DNA from: Pelagophyceae sp. CCMP2097
Taxonomy: Eukaryota > Sar > Pelagophyceae
Direction of reading: 5' to 3'
Length of the DNA: 20,341 nucleotides
Assembly: GCA_026770575.1 (NCBI GenBank)
Contig: MU657274.1
Span: 110,589 to 130,929, forward strand
Shown: in pieces, positions 9,801 through 17,856 of the stretch
How the letters are laid out: each line of letters begins with the position of its first letter
Numbering within the stretch: position 1 is the first letter of the stretch
Notes under the pieces: generated by a model
What the model was told of the DNA's origin: nothing
Seen by the model: only the letters and a program-made list of their open reading frames with translations
Databases searched by the model: none
Position numbers and translations under genes: made by a program

Positions 9801-11675
9801 CAAGACGTCGATGAAATCGTTGGTCGTGAGCGTGGCGCAGCGCGTCCTCGGCGTCGAGGAACTCGACACGGCGGCGCCGCTGGACTCGCTCGGGGTGGAC
9901 TCGCTGGCTGGCACGGAGCTCCTCCGGGCCCTCTCGGAGCGCGTCGGCCGCGACCTGCCGGCGACGCTCCTCATCCAGGCCGAGACGCTCGACGCCATCG
10001 CCGCCGCGCTCGAGGCCGACGAGATGGCCGCCGCGCCCCGAGGGGGCGACGACGTCGAAGAGGAAGCGCCAAAGGCGGACGCGGACTTCTCTGGCGAGCT
10101 GTGGGTGGCGCCGGCTTCGGCAATGCCCGTCAAGCTGCGCGTAGCGCCGAGCACGCCGGACCAGGAGCTGCTCTTCTGGATGCTGCAATTCGACGCGGAG
10201 AGGTTCACAAAGCCAAAGTTCACTTGGCTGCCCGTGACAGTCGTCGGCGAGCTCCGCGGCGCTCTGGACGTCGAAGCTCTGAGCGCCGCCGTCGACGCGG
10301 TCGTCGACAGGCACGAGGCGCTACGGTGCCGCATCGTCCGCGCGCCCGCGGCTTTAAGTCGCGTCGCCAAAGGAGGCGATGCGCCGTACGCCAGCGATAT
10401 CCCAGAGGAGCAGTCGTTCTTCGTCGTCGACGGCGCGTCGGAGCGGCCGCGCCTACTCGTCGAGGCGGCGCCGACGATTGCGCTCGCGCGCGCGCGCGCG
10501 CAGGCGTTTCACGAGGTGGGCAACGACTGCTACGCTTCCACGCCTCTTTTCAGAGTGCTCCTCATTTCTGCAAACGACGACGCCGAGAAGCACGTTTTAT
10601 ACGTCTCGACGAACCACGCCGCCAGCGACGGCTGGTCGCAGCAGCTTGTTTACAACGAGCTCGTCGCCGCGTACAACGGCGGCCCCAAAGCTCTACCGTA
10701 CCCCGCGGAGGCGCCGCGCAGGTCCTACACGGACTTTCTCTGCTGGCAGGACGACCTCCTCGCGCGCGGCGCCTACGACGGACCCGCCGCCGTCGCGCAG
10801 CGCACTACGTACCTGAGGTCCAAGCGGCTGCCCGCGGACTGGCCCGTCGAGGTGCCCGACGCCGTCTCCACGCTCTTCTCGACGGGCGCTCTACTGCGGT
10901 CCGACGAATCGATCATCGTGAGCGCCGAGACGGCGCGTTTGGTGGGCGCGGCGCTCAAGGGCGACGCGGCGGCGTTCGGCCGCGCGTCGCTGCCTTCCAC
11001 CGTGCTGGCCGCGTACGTCCACGCCATCGGCTGGCTGCAGCGCGGCGAGGCGTCTGTCTGCCAGTACTCGCACTCTGGCCGCGTCGGCCACGCCGAGTTG
11101 AATCTGACATACGGGCAGCTGGCCACGGACATGAACGTCATCTTCGACGCCCAGAAATCCAAAGAGACATACGACATCGAGACGTACGTCTTGCTTGCAT
11201 TGTGCTGAGCGCTTGCGTGCTTCTTTGGATGGGGACGCCCCTGTCTTCAACTGCGCGAATTAGGCTCGGCGGTTTCGTGAGCGCGGCGCACGCGTCGGTG
11301 CTCGAGGCGCTGCGGCTGGCGGCGGTGCCGTACGCGGTGGCGTACCGCGCCTCGAGCGAGCGTCGAGCGCTGCCGCCGCAGTTTAACTGGTACGACCGCT
11401 ACTCCGACGTGCGCGAGTGGCGCGGCCTTTCCGTCGACGAGATTGGCATCGACCACGCGCGGCTCAAGCCGCTCACGTTCAACGTCGGCGCTTTATATCT
11501 CATGGGCCTCGCCCAGGCCGACGGCTCCGTCGCGCTGAAGTTGTTCTTCAACGGAAACGTCTACGCGCGAAGCACCGCCCGCACCGCGCTCCGCCGAATC
11601 TCAGCCTTCCTCGACGCCGTCGCCGCGACGCCGCCAAACGCGCCGCTGCCCACGCAGGAGGCCTTCAACGCGTGA
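3896..11675 (+). CDS. Hybrid FAAL-ACP-KS-(DH)-(KR)-ACP-condensation megasynthase
   Basis: Five exons (3896-4080, 4354-4412, 4491-4625, 4685-11183, 11264-11675) give about 2429 residues. Order: (1) fatty acyl-AMP ligase, ~1-620, with LQYTSGSTGDPKGVML near 195-210, SAAPDFAYELCVRR, YGLAE near 367, GRLKDLIIVGGKNYFPEDIE near 475, and SGK lysine ~579. This would adenylate a fatty acid for transfer to a carrier. (2) Carrier protein ~680-755, Ser714 in LGLSS. (3) Ketosynthase ~778-1200 with Cys951 (DTACSA), His1079 (EAHGTGTG), Lys1112 and His1117 (GHTEPTAGAAG), all present. (4) DH-like ~1264-1495, degenerate. (5) KR-like ~1505-1818 without a TGGxGxxG site. (6) Carrier ~1835-1904, Ser1866 (GVDSL). (7) Condensation domain ~1940-2429, NHAASDG with His2104. 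No AT, TE, reductase or second adenylation domain is seen. Start: first in-frame ATG; the ATG at 3908 is an alternative. The product is probably a fatty-acyl-derived amide or ester; this is inferred. Confidence 0.9.
4081..4353 (+). other. Putative GC-AG intron 1 of the megasynthase, in-frame and stop-free
   Basis: The FAAL N-terminus (LDERGRENQTFT) is interrupted by 273 nt that encode no FAAL-like peptide. Homology-like sequence resumes as FTSLWDSAAGVAAKM after an acceptor GCGCAG at 4353. The only donor that restores the frame at the expected place is AC|GCAATC, a GC rather than GT donor. The segment is exactly 91 codons and has no stop in the gene's frame, so unspliced RNA would still be translatable with a 91-residue insertion. 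Choosing splicing rests on the continuity of the FAAL core, which expects a TYxxLWxxA-type segment right after the QTFT strand. Confidence 0.55.
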
Positions 11676-11760
11676 GTCGCCGCCGCGCGATTCGACTTAA
11701 AGCGCCCCGAAGCGCCGCGGGAGAGCCGGCCGGAAGACGGCCGGCCCAACGTGGCGACTC
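11674..11760 (+). other. Nested inverted repeats starting at the megasynthase stop codon
   Basis: GAGTCGCC (11674-11681), which overlaps the TGA stop at 11673-11675, is the reverse complement of GGCGACTC (11753-11760). Inside lies a second inverted pair, GCCGGCCG (11725-11732) and CGGCCGGC (11738-11745), with a 5-nt loop. Together they could fold into a long two-stem hairpin at the very start of the 3' untranslated region. Role unknown; an RNA-stability or 3'-end-processing element is possible. Confidence 0.45.
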
Positions 11761-12091
11761 GAACTTCGTAATCAGCATTTCGCGCGCCAAGCCTGCACGG
11801 GGCTCCACTCGGAGCCGAGTCTTTCCCGCGACCTGTCCTGGAATGGCCCGGGTCCCTCGGTCTTTCCTGCAATGGTCCCCACAGCGCAGCAGCGCCAACA
11901 GGGCACTGGTCTCGCTGCTGCTGCCAGCAACAAAGGAGCGCCAGACGTCGCTCCAACCACGGCCTCGAAACGGCTCGGAGCGCATCCTTGTCTTGTCGGG
12001 TTTTGACTTATAGGATTTGATACAATCCGTAAAACTGCGCGACCGTCGACGGTCGAACTGGCAACGGCCCGGCCGCGGAGAACGGTGCGCG
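11761..12091. other. Intergenic region with overlapping small palindromes
   Basis: No coding frame is supported between the megasynthase 3' end and the next ATG. GGCTCC-ACTC-GGAGCC at 11801-11816 and ACTCGG-AG-CCGAGT at 11807-11820 are two overlapping inverted repeats that cannot form at the same time. A moderately A/T-richer stretch at 12000-12040 (GACTTATAGGATTTGATACA) may be core promoter of the next gene. I see no clear poly(A) signal. Confidence 0.35.
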
Positions 12092-13101
12092 ATGCGGGGC
12101 CCCGAGCAGGACGACGACGAGATGCCGCGATCGAGCATCCTGGAGCTCGTCGCCGCCGCCGCGGACGTCGATTCCTCGGGCGTGGCCTGGGCGTTGGTCT
12201 GGCAGACGGCTTTAACGGCGCTGTCGCACCCCGAGGCCCTCGCGGCGCAGCGGAAGAAGGACCACCACGTCGCGTCCAATGAGAGGACGCTCCCGCAGAC
12301 GCGACCCGCGCCCGCCGTGCCGCCCGCCATCCCCGCGAGCGCCGTGAGTTTTGAGGCGCCGCCGCCCGAGGCGTCGGACGAACCCGCCGCCCGCGGCGCC
12401 GTCCCCGCGCACCGGCGCGGCCCACTCCGACTGTGCCGCGCAGGTCATCAAGCAGCGGTGGCCCGAGCCCGAGGAGCTGCGGCTCCCCGACGTGTCGCGG
12501 TCCAACTCGGCAAGCGGCTCGCGCAACGCGCAGGTCAAACGACCAAAGCCGGCGTCCAAGCACGCAGGCCCGCTGCTGCCCAAGGTCGGCCGCCGCGAAC
12601 AGTACGGCATGAAGCGCCAGAGCTTGGAGAAGGAGAAGCCTGCGCCCGACGACGATGACCGGGCGTCGCCGGCCAAAACCTCGGTCCTTTTCGCCGGCGT
12701 CCTATTTTTTTGGAGGGGGCTGCTGTACGTCCTTCGCGCCGGCTCAGACTGCGTCGCACTCCCTGCGTCGCCTCTGCGGTTTCTCACGCTCCCATCCGCA
12801 GGGCGGCCGCACGGACCGGCGGGTTTCGCAGCAGCGCGGCGCGGTGCTGCGCGCGGAGCGGCAAGCGTCCAAGCAGGGCCGCGGCAAGGGGTTCCGGCCC
12901 GTGCGCGATGGCGCACGGCCCGCCGACGCCGACGGCGAGGCGGTACTGATTCGACACCTCCTCGACGACGTCTCTCGGCAAAAAAAGGAAAAGCTGCTCG
13001 AGATGCTCCTGGACATCGAGAGCGACCTCGCCGAGTCGCCCATACAGGGCCAGCTGCCGCGCAGGGTGAACCCCGGGCCCCTCGCGGGCGCGCGGCGCTG
13101 A
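12092..13101 (+). CDS. Hypothetical basic/acidic protein, three exons
   Basis: Exons 12092-12343, 12444-12683 and 12802-13101 join in phase 0 to give 263 residues. Intron 1 (100 nt) has a consensus GTGAGT donor and a CGCAG acceptor. Intron 2 (118 nt by this choice) has a weaker GTCCTT donor; GTCCTA at 12699 is an equally in-phase alternative that adds five residues. The acceptor CCGCAG precedes GGC at 12802. The N-terminus has a possible helix (SSILELVAAAADVDSSGVAW). The middle is basic (KRPKPASKHAGPLLPKVGRR), and the C-terminal part has a charged amphipathic helix (AVLIRHLLDDVSRQKKEKLL, continuing EMLLDIESDL) that could form a coiled coil. I recognise no family. The ATG at 12092 is the first in-frame Met. 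The frame changes at both introns support splicing rather than a continuous ORF. Confidence 0.6.
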
Positions 13102-13723
13102 CGCCGCGCACCGTGGACACCACCTCCCTCTGTGCCGCCCCCTGTGCCCACGCCTCTTTCTACGAAAGAAACACCGCCCTGCCGACGCGCGCGAGCTGGA
13201 CTCGCGCGCGGCTAAGCAACTAAGGACGTTGGTTTGTTCGACAAGGCTCATGCGGCCAGTCGCGGCGCGAGTCCAGTTGCGGGTTGTCGCGATTCGCCGC
13301 GTGAGTCGAGTCTCGAGTGGCGCGTCCATTCCTTTCTTAGTAAGAGATCCAACGGCTGCGTTGAAGTCGGCGCGTGTGCCGCGTCGGCAGCGGCTTTGGA
13401 GGATGAGCGCGAGGATGTTCAAAATAAATGGACCATCCATCTTTGACAGGCGTCCTTGACGGGCGGGTGTCGCCGGCCAGTGGATGCTGTGTTTGCGGTG
13501 TCTCGCGCTTGATTGCACTCGCGGCTCGAGCGCGCCGCGGCGCTCAGAACGAAGTGAGCGCGGCCCGTTTTGCCGGCGACGGCGATTGGAACTCGGGCCA
13601 CGCTTCGCTCGGGCCGAGCGGGCGCTTGCGCGCGGGCGACGCCGCCGCCTGCGTGATGTCGCGGAGCGCCGGCTGCCTCGGGTCCGCCGCGGAGACGAGG
13701 CGCGGGCGCTTGCGGAGGACCTA
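13102..13723. other. Convergent intergenic region
   Basis: About 620 nt lie between the stops of two convergent genes. AATAAA at 13423-13428 on the plus strand may be a poly(A) signal, though it is over 300 nt from the plus-strand stop. Short frames here begin at non-ATG codons or are arginine-rich readthrough, and I do not accept any as genes. GC-rich inverted fragments such as CTCGAGCGC occur but no clear longer structure. Confidence 0.35.
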
Positions 13724-14644
13724 TCACGCACCGTAAACCAAGACGGTTCTCTTCAAAGCGACTGTTTCATGAGGGAAATACAGTGTCCAACTCTCCAAGA
13801 GACGCACCGTGGCCGCCGCGAGGTGGTGCCGGTAGTCGTCGGGCACGGCGAGGGGCCTCTTGTCGCACCGCGGCGCGCCGGGTAAGTCGAGCCGCAGGCG
13901 CTTGTGCGCCGTGTCGGGCGAACGGGACACTTCTCCTCTCGCGTGGTCCACGCCCGCGGGGCACCCGGCCCAGCCGGCGGCGGCCGCGGCGTGCGCGGCG
14001 CCGAACTTGACGTGGGTGCCGCCAATGGGTGTCATGGGAAACTTCCACGCCGCCGCCGGCGCCGCGGCGAGGGGCGTGACGCGCGCCGCGCAGTCGGCCT
14101 CGGGCGCCGCGGCATGCGCGGCTTGCCAGAGGACGAAGTCCGGGTGCCAGACGACGAGGTCGCGGCAGTGCGAGCCGCCCGCGTCCTCGAGGAGCCACGG
14201 CGCGCGCCCCGGCGCGGCAACGGGCGCGGCGCCGACGTAGGCGACGACGTCGTCGCGGCCGCCGCCGGCGTGGACGACGATGCGCGCCACGCGTGCCGCG
14301 CCGAGCGAAGCGGCGTCGCGCAGCGCCGCGCGCACGACGCCCGCCAGAGGCTCCAGCTCGGCCGGGCAGCCGCGCGGCGAGAACGCCTCCCTCGCGTGGC
14401 CGTCGAGGTCCAGCCTACGCGAAAGACGGTGACCCCGGGCGATGATCGCGCCTCCGCCGTGCGACGGACGCCGGGTGAAAAATGACATCACGCCGCCGAG
14501 CTGAGCTGTGCGGCCGTCGAAGCAGAGCGCGACGTCGCCGGCGCCGCAGCCGTGGAGCGCGTCGACGCCGCCCGCAGGCACGGCTTCGACGTGCCGCACG
14601 TCGACGCGCAGCAGCGCGCCGAGGCCCCGGACCCATTCGTCCAT
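13724..14644 (-). CDS. Hypothetical protein, unknown function
   Basis: A single open frame on the minus strand, 306 residues from the ATG at 14644, which sits in a good eukaryotic context (GAGCCATGG). The frame stays open upstream to 14752 but without an ATG, so an upstream exon cannot be excluded; that extension (LKITLFKARSSSPAVAARDV) looks protein-like. Seen in the sequence: an Ala/Gly-rich globular composition with regular hydrophobics (ALCFDGRTAQLGGVMSFF, ARVARIVVHAGGGRDDVVAY, CRDLVVWHPDFVLWQAAHAA, KFPMTPIGGTHVKFGAAHAA), many His and Cys, and a C-terminus LLESWTLYFPHETVALKRTV. No signal peptide or membrane helix is evident. I do not recognise the family. A further intron inside the last third is possible because residues ~235-275 (CPAGVDHARGEVSRSPDTAH) look less ordered. 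Confidence 0.55.
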   Translation of the reverse strand: MDEWVRGLGALLRVDVRHVEAVPAGGVDALHGCGAGDVALCFDGRTAQLGGVMSFFTRRPSHGGGAIIARGHRLSRRLDLDGHAREAFSPRGCPAELEPLAGVVRAALRDAASLGAARVARIVVHAGGGRDDVVAYVGAAPVAAPGRAPWLLEDAGGSHCRDLVVWHPDFVLWQAAHAAAPEADCAARVTPLAAAPAAAWKFPMTPIGGTHVKFGAAHAAAAAGWAGCPAGVDHARGEVSRSPDTAHKRLRLDLPGAPRCDKRPLAVPDDYRHHLAAATVRLLESWTLYFPHETVALKRTVLVYGA

Positions 14645-14860
14645 GGCTCGCGCGGCGCACGCGACAGGGCGGCCCACCAGGCGGACGTCTCGCGCGGCGA
14701 CGGCGGGCGAAGAGGACCGAGCTTTGAACAGTGTGATTTTTAGCGTCGCCAAAATAACTCAACGGCCAATTAACGGCCTTGACCCTCGGGTTTTCTTTCG
14801 GTTGGTTGGGTTTGTTTCGTGTCTTTCGTCGGGAGCGTCAGGCCGCGCGCGCCTCGCACG
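14645..14860. promoter_or_regulatory. Divergent intergenic region, candidate bidirectional promoter
   Basis: About 216 bp separate two divergent start codons. The core from about 14725 to 14825 is distinctly A/T-rich for this genome, with AAAATAACTC, CCAATTAACGG, and TTTTCTTTCGGTTGGTTGGG. AACGGCCAATTAACGGCC holds a direct AACGGCC pair and a CCAAT-like core at 14766. This fits a compact two-way promoter. Confidence 0.35.
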
Positions 14861-15685
14861 ATGCGGTACGGCGACGAGCGCAAGGGCGCGAAGGAGTCGG
14901 ACGACGACGACGACGACGTCGCGGTCCCGCGGCACTATCAGATCGCCGAAGCCAAGTCCACCACGGCGTCCCTTGCGACCGCCCCCCGCGCGCGCCGGCC
15001 AGACGGGCTATGCGACCGGCGCTCTGCCGAAAGAGGCGTTGCCGTGGGCGTTCTTCGTTCAAAGAAGTTTTGGAGGCGCGCCGCGTCACCGCGGCCTTGC
15101 GCCGCCTGCGAATCGCGCCCGCAGGCCGCCGGTCAAAGGGCTGCACAAGCTCGATATCGCGGCCGTCGTGAAGAACGAGCGCAACCCGCACCCGTGCGTG
15201 GCGCCGCCGCCCCGCCGCCGACGCACCGATGGTGCAGCCCCGCGCCGATGCTGGCTCGCAGGCGCGAGGAGTACGAGCGCGTCGAGGAGTTCCTCGACAG
15301 CATGGTACTCGTCATCTTCCGGCTGCCCGACGGCTCAGAGGGCGAGAAGCACTTCAAGATGGGCCACACCGTCGAAGTCCTCAAGAGCTTTGTCGAGGAG
15401 GAGTTCGAGATCCCCATGTGCGCCCAAAGCCCCTGCCCGCACCGCGCGCGCCGATGCGCCGGAAACAGGTCCATCTGCCAGCTCTACATCGGCGACAAGC
15501 TCATGCTCAACCCGCTCTCGCTCTCCGACTACCCCGAGATGCAGCCCTCGGGTGAGGCACCCAAAGTCGACTTTGGTTGGCCGCGTATACTTTGGCCGCG
15601 AGGCAATCCCGTTTTGACTCACGACTTAGGCGAGGTCTACCTCCGGGTCGACGGCTGCATCCCCGACTCGGCATCTAAGAAGTGA
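14861..15685 (+). CDS. Ubiquitin-like-fold protein, five short exons
   Basis: Exons 14861-14955, 15125-15193, 15238-15417, 15469-15551 and 15630-15685 give 160 residues. The introns are 169, 44, 51 and 78 nt. The 51-nt one (GTGCGC...ACAG) is in-frame and stop-free, but removing it turns a Cys/Arg-rich insertion into a continuous fold: EEFEIPM then SICQLYIGDKLM. The N-terminal third is charged with a six-Asp run. A short conserved-looking segment follows (PPVKGLHKLDIAAVVKNE), then a helix EEYERVEEFLDSM. The ubiquitin-like region covers about residues 80-150: MVLVIFRLPDGSEGEKHFKM, GHTVEVLKSFVEEEFEIPM, LYIGDKLMLNPLSLSDYP, EVYLRVDG. This matches the beta-beta-alpha-beta-beta layout. No C-terminal Gly-Gly is present (it ends SASKK), so it is not a conjugated modifier but a domain that likely binds a partner. 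Donor 1 (AA|GTCCAC) is weak and the first junction is the least certain. Confidence 0.7.
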   Translation: MRYGDERKGAKESDDDDDDVAVPRHYQIAEAKSTTASLATAPRARRPDGLCDRRSAERGVAVGVLRSKKFWRRAASPRPCAACESRPQAAGQRAAQARYRGRREERAQPAPVRGAAAPPPTHRWCSPAPMLARRREEYERVEEFLDSMVLVIFRLPDGSEGEKHFKMGHTVEVLKSFVEEEFEIPMCAQSPCPHRARRCAGNRSICQLYIGDKLMLNPLSLSDYPEMQPSGEAPKVDFGWPRILWPRGNPVLTHDLGEVYLRVDGCIPDSASKK

Positions 15686-16025
15686 CCGCGCCGAGGAGTT
15701 TTATCTGTGCCCCCCCGTCTGTGATCCCTCTTCGAAGACGCCCGCGGCCCCTCTCCAAGCTTGTGAAAAGCTGCGAGTTTTAATTTTTACAGTGCGGGTG
15801 CAACTTCAGTCTTGTCCCCTCGGCACGGTCGCTTTCCGCCGCGACAAGAGCCCGAGAGTTGCGAGTGATGTCACCTAAAACGATGCAGCTGGCAAAGAAC
15901 AAAGTTCAGATCGAGATCTGGCGAAGGCCACGAGAATCCGGCAAGCGTTCTGTTGCCCGGCGCGGCGCTCTCGGCGAAAGGTCCTCCCGGCCGGGGCCTC
16001 GCGCGTCGCCGCGCGCCCGGCGCCC
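15686..16025. other. Intergenic region
   Basis: About 340 nt between two same-strand genes. An A/T-richer tract at 15775-15791 (GAGTTTTAATTTTTACAG) is the only compositional landmark and could belong to the 3' end of the ubiquitin-like gene or to the next promoter. No tRNA-like fold, no long repeat and no coding frame were found by eye. Confidence 0.3.
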
Positions 16026-17267
16026 ATGCGCGCGATAATGGCCTGCGCCGGGCGGCAAGCGTCGCGGGCGTGCAGCGCGCATCTGCGCCTCGTGCGCCGC
16101 GGCGCGCCGCACCTCGGCGGCGCCGCGCAGCCGGACCGCCGCCTCTCCTGCAATGCCGACACGCAGCGCGCCGAAAATGCAAAGCTCTACCGCGTCGCGA
16201 CGCTGCCCAACGCGCTGTCGGCGCTGCGCCTCGTCGCGACGCCCGCCATCGGGGTCGGTGTCGCGTACGGCGCGCACCAGGAGGTCTTCATGGCCCTCGG
16301 CGCGCTCGCCTTCACCGACTGGCTCGACGGCTACATCGCCAGGACCTTTGATCAGGTGCGGCGCCGCAGTCGAAAGGCTGGGACTTTTTTTTCGCCGCCG
16401 CCGCGCGCCCTTTCCCGGTGACTATGCAATGCCCTTTGGTTCCACGCTCTATCCCGCAGCGCTCGATCATCGGGTCGTACCTGGACCCGGTGGCGGACAA
16501 GGCGCTCGTGTCTGCGATTGCGATCCCGCTGGCCATGCGCGGAGACATCCCCGCCGCGTTTGCGGCCATCGTCGTCGCGCGCGACGTCGCGCTCCTCGCC
16601 GGGTGCGTGCTTGAGCGGCCGCGCCGCGCGGAAGCCGTCGTGGACCGGCGGTAATAGGACGGCGCTCGCGCTGCGGCGGGCGCGCGACGGGCTGCCCGCG
16701 GCCGACGCGCGGTTCTGGTGGTGTGGCGGTGCGTTTGCAGACCATCTCCATTCGTTGACATCCGCCATTCGCCATGCGCACCGGCTTGACCCGCCTTTGC
16801 AGGCGTCGACCCGCGGACGGCGGGCCTCGAAGTGACGCCGACGTTTTTCTCAAAGGCCAACACGGCGCTGCAGATGGCGACGCTGGGCCTCGTGAGATCG
16901 CCTGATGCCGCGCCGCCGCCGCCGCTGCCGACGCCGCCTGTAGGCGCTAGTCTACCCGGCGGCGGCGCTCCAGCAGGCGCTCATCGCTGTCACGACGACG
17001 ACGACGCTCGTCTCGGGCTTCGAGTACGCCAACAAGGCCTACGCCGACGGCGCCGCGCAGCCACCCGCGCAGCAGCAGCAGCAGCAGCCGCACCGCGCGC
17101 CCCAGACCGGCGCGCCCGAGGCGCGAGACCTGCCGCCCGCGGCTGGCAGCGCCGCGCCGCGCCCGGCTCGAGCGAGGGCCCACCTCGAGCCGGGCCTCCT
17201 CGCGCGGCAGCCGCTCCTCGAGCCGGGCCTCCTCGCGCGGCGCAGACAACAACTCGCCACTAACTGA
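16026..17267 (+). CDS. CLS: Mitochondrial cardiolipin synthase (CDP-alcohol phosphatidyltransferase type)
   Basis: Exons 16026-16355, 16460-16602, 16658-16728, 16803-16891 and 16944-17267 encode 318 residues. The introns are 104, 55, 74 and 52 nt. The first is inserted inside the catalytic signature: spliced, D98xxD101GxxAR, eight residues, G115xxxD119xxxD123 is perfect (DWLDGYIARTFDQ joined to RSIIGSYLDPVADK). Downstream, VARDVALLAG, DGLPAADARFW and VTPTFFSKANTALQMATLGL match the order of segments in eukaryotic cardiolipin synthases of the CRLS1 class, which join CDP-diacylglycerol and phosphatidylglycerol in the mitochondrial inner membrane. Residues 1-40 are Arg/Ala-rich with no acids before residue 37, a mitochondrial presequence pattern. 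Hydrophobic segments lie near 66-95, 125-160 and ~215-245. The C-terminal ~75 residues are low-complexity, with six Gln and a duplicated LEPGLLARQPL-like unit. Phosphatidylglycerophosphate synthase is the main alternative. Confidence 0.88.
17184..17241 (+). repeat. 25-nt direct repeat in the CLS C-terminal tail
   Basis: CTCGAGCCGGGCCTCCTCGC followed by GCGGC occurs at 17184-17208 and 17217-17241, a period of 33 nt, so the frame is preserved. It encodes LEPGLLAR twice next to the stop codon. With the upstream CAG run at about 17070-17087 it marks a fast-changing tail outside the enzyme core. Confidence 0.7.
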
Positions 17268-17856
17268 CGAGTCCTTTGAGACGCGCCTCGCGCGAAGCCG
17301 ATTAGACGTTTGTCGCGGTTCATACCACAAACGGTTGCCAGGAAGCCGGCTCACCTCGTACGGTTGCGAGGAAGCCGGCTTCGTTTATTGCCCCGTGCAC
17401 GACGCTCGCGCCCCAACGACCCGAATGTCGACTTCAGCCGGAGAGTGCTGAGGTCGGAAAGCATTCCCAGAAACTTGAAGGTTGCTTGCTTAAAATCCAC
17501 CCCTGGGTGGGGCTGGCCCAATAGGGAGTGCCCGCCAAAACGGTGACAAAGGTTCGGGAATTGTTCGGGTGAATTCATGAACTAGTACTCGGCGTGCGAA
17601 TATAAGGCCCGCCCGCCCTCGAACTGAGCCGCCGGAAGACAATACGGGCCGGCTGACATTCGGTGCTGTATAAAACCGACCGGGGCTCCATTCAGTGAGG
17701 CGGACGAGTCGCTTGACTCGTCGCTCCTGCCTAAGGGCCGGCGGCCAGCCCGTCACACTCCGTGTCTCCACCTCTTTCCCGGGATATAAATAACCAACCC
17801 TCACCTCACTCGGATTTCGGATCCGGGCCTTTCGAGTCGAGAGGACGTCGAGAGCT
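17268..17856. other. Intergenic region with direct repeats and TATA-like boxes
   Basis: This spacer holds a 21-nt imperfect direct repeat (ACGGTTGCCAGGAAGCCGGC at 17331, again from 17360 with one change). It also holds three TATA-like sequences on the plus strand: TATAAG at 17601, TATAAAA at 17669 and TATAAATA at 17785. The last is about 70 nt before the ATG of the broken repeat-rich gene and would be well placed as its promoter. Hairpin repeat copy A (17693-17806) is described separately. No coding frame is convincing. Confidence 0.4.
17693..17806 (+). repeat. Hairpin-containing duplicated element, copy A
   Basis: Two blocks are shared with copy B at 18910-18979. The first block, 17693-17742, starts CAGTGAGGCGGACGAGTC and contains an 8-bp perfect stem GACGAGTC/GACTCGTC with loop GCTT, then CGCTCCTGC and GGGCCGGC. 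The second block, 17786-17806, is ATAAATAACCAACCCTCACC plus T. Here the blocks are separated by 43 nt that copy B lacks. Compared with B, the stem is unchanged while three of the four loop bases differ. Confidence 0.7.

Noticed and set aside
3896..11675. Bacterial contaminant contig carrying a FAAL-PKS cluster
   Set aside because: The same gene needs at least three short spliceosomal-type introns, and neighbouring genes (cardiolipin synthase with presequence, UBL) are eukaryotic in type.
13229..13459. 76-codon plus-strand frame
   Set aside because: Begins at TTG, has no recognisable pattern, and lies in a convergent intergenic region.
13904..14485. Plus-strand open frame of 193 codons
   Set aside because: It is Arg/Gly/Ala-rich with no recognisable pattern and lies opposite the better-composed minus-strand frame at 13724-14644.
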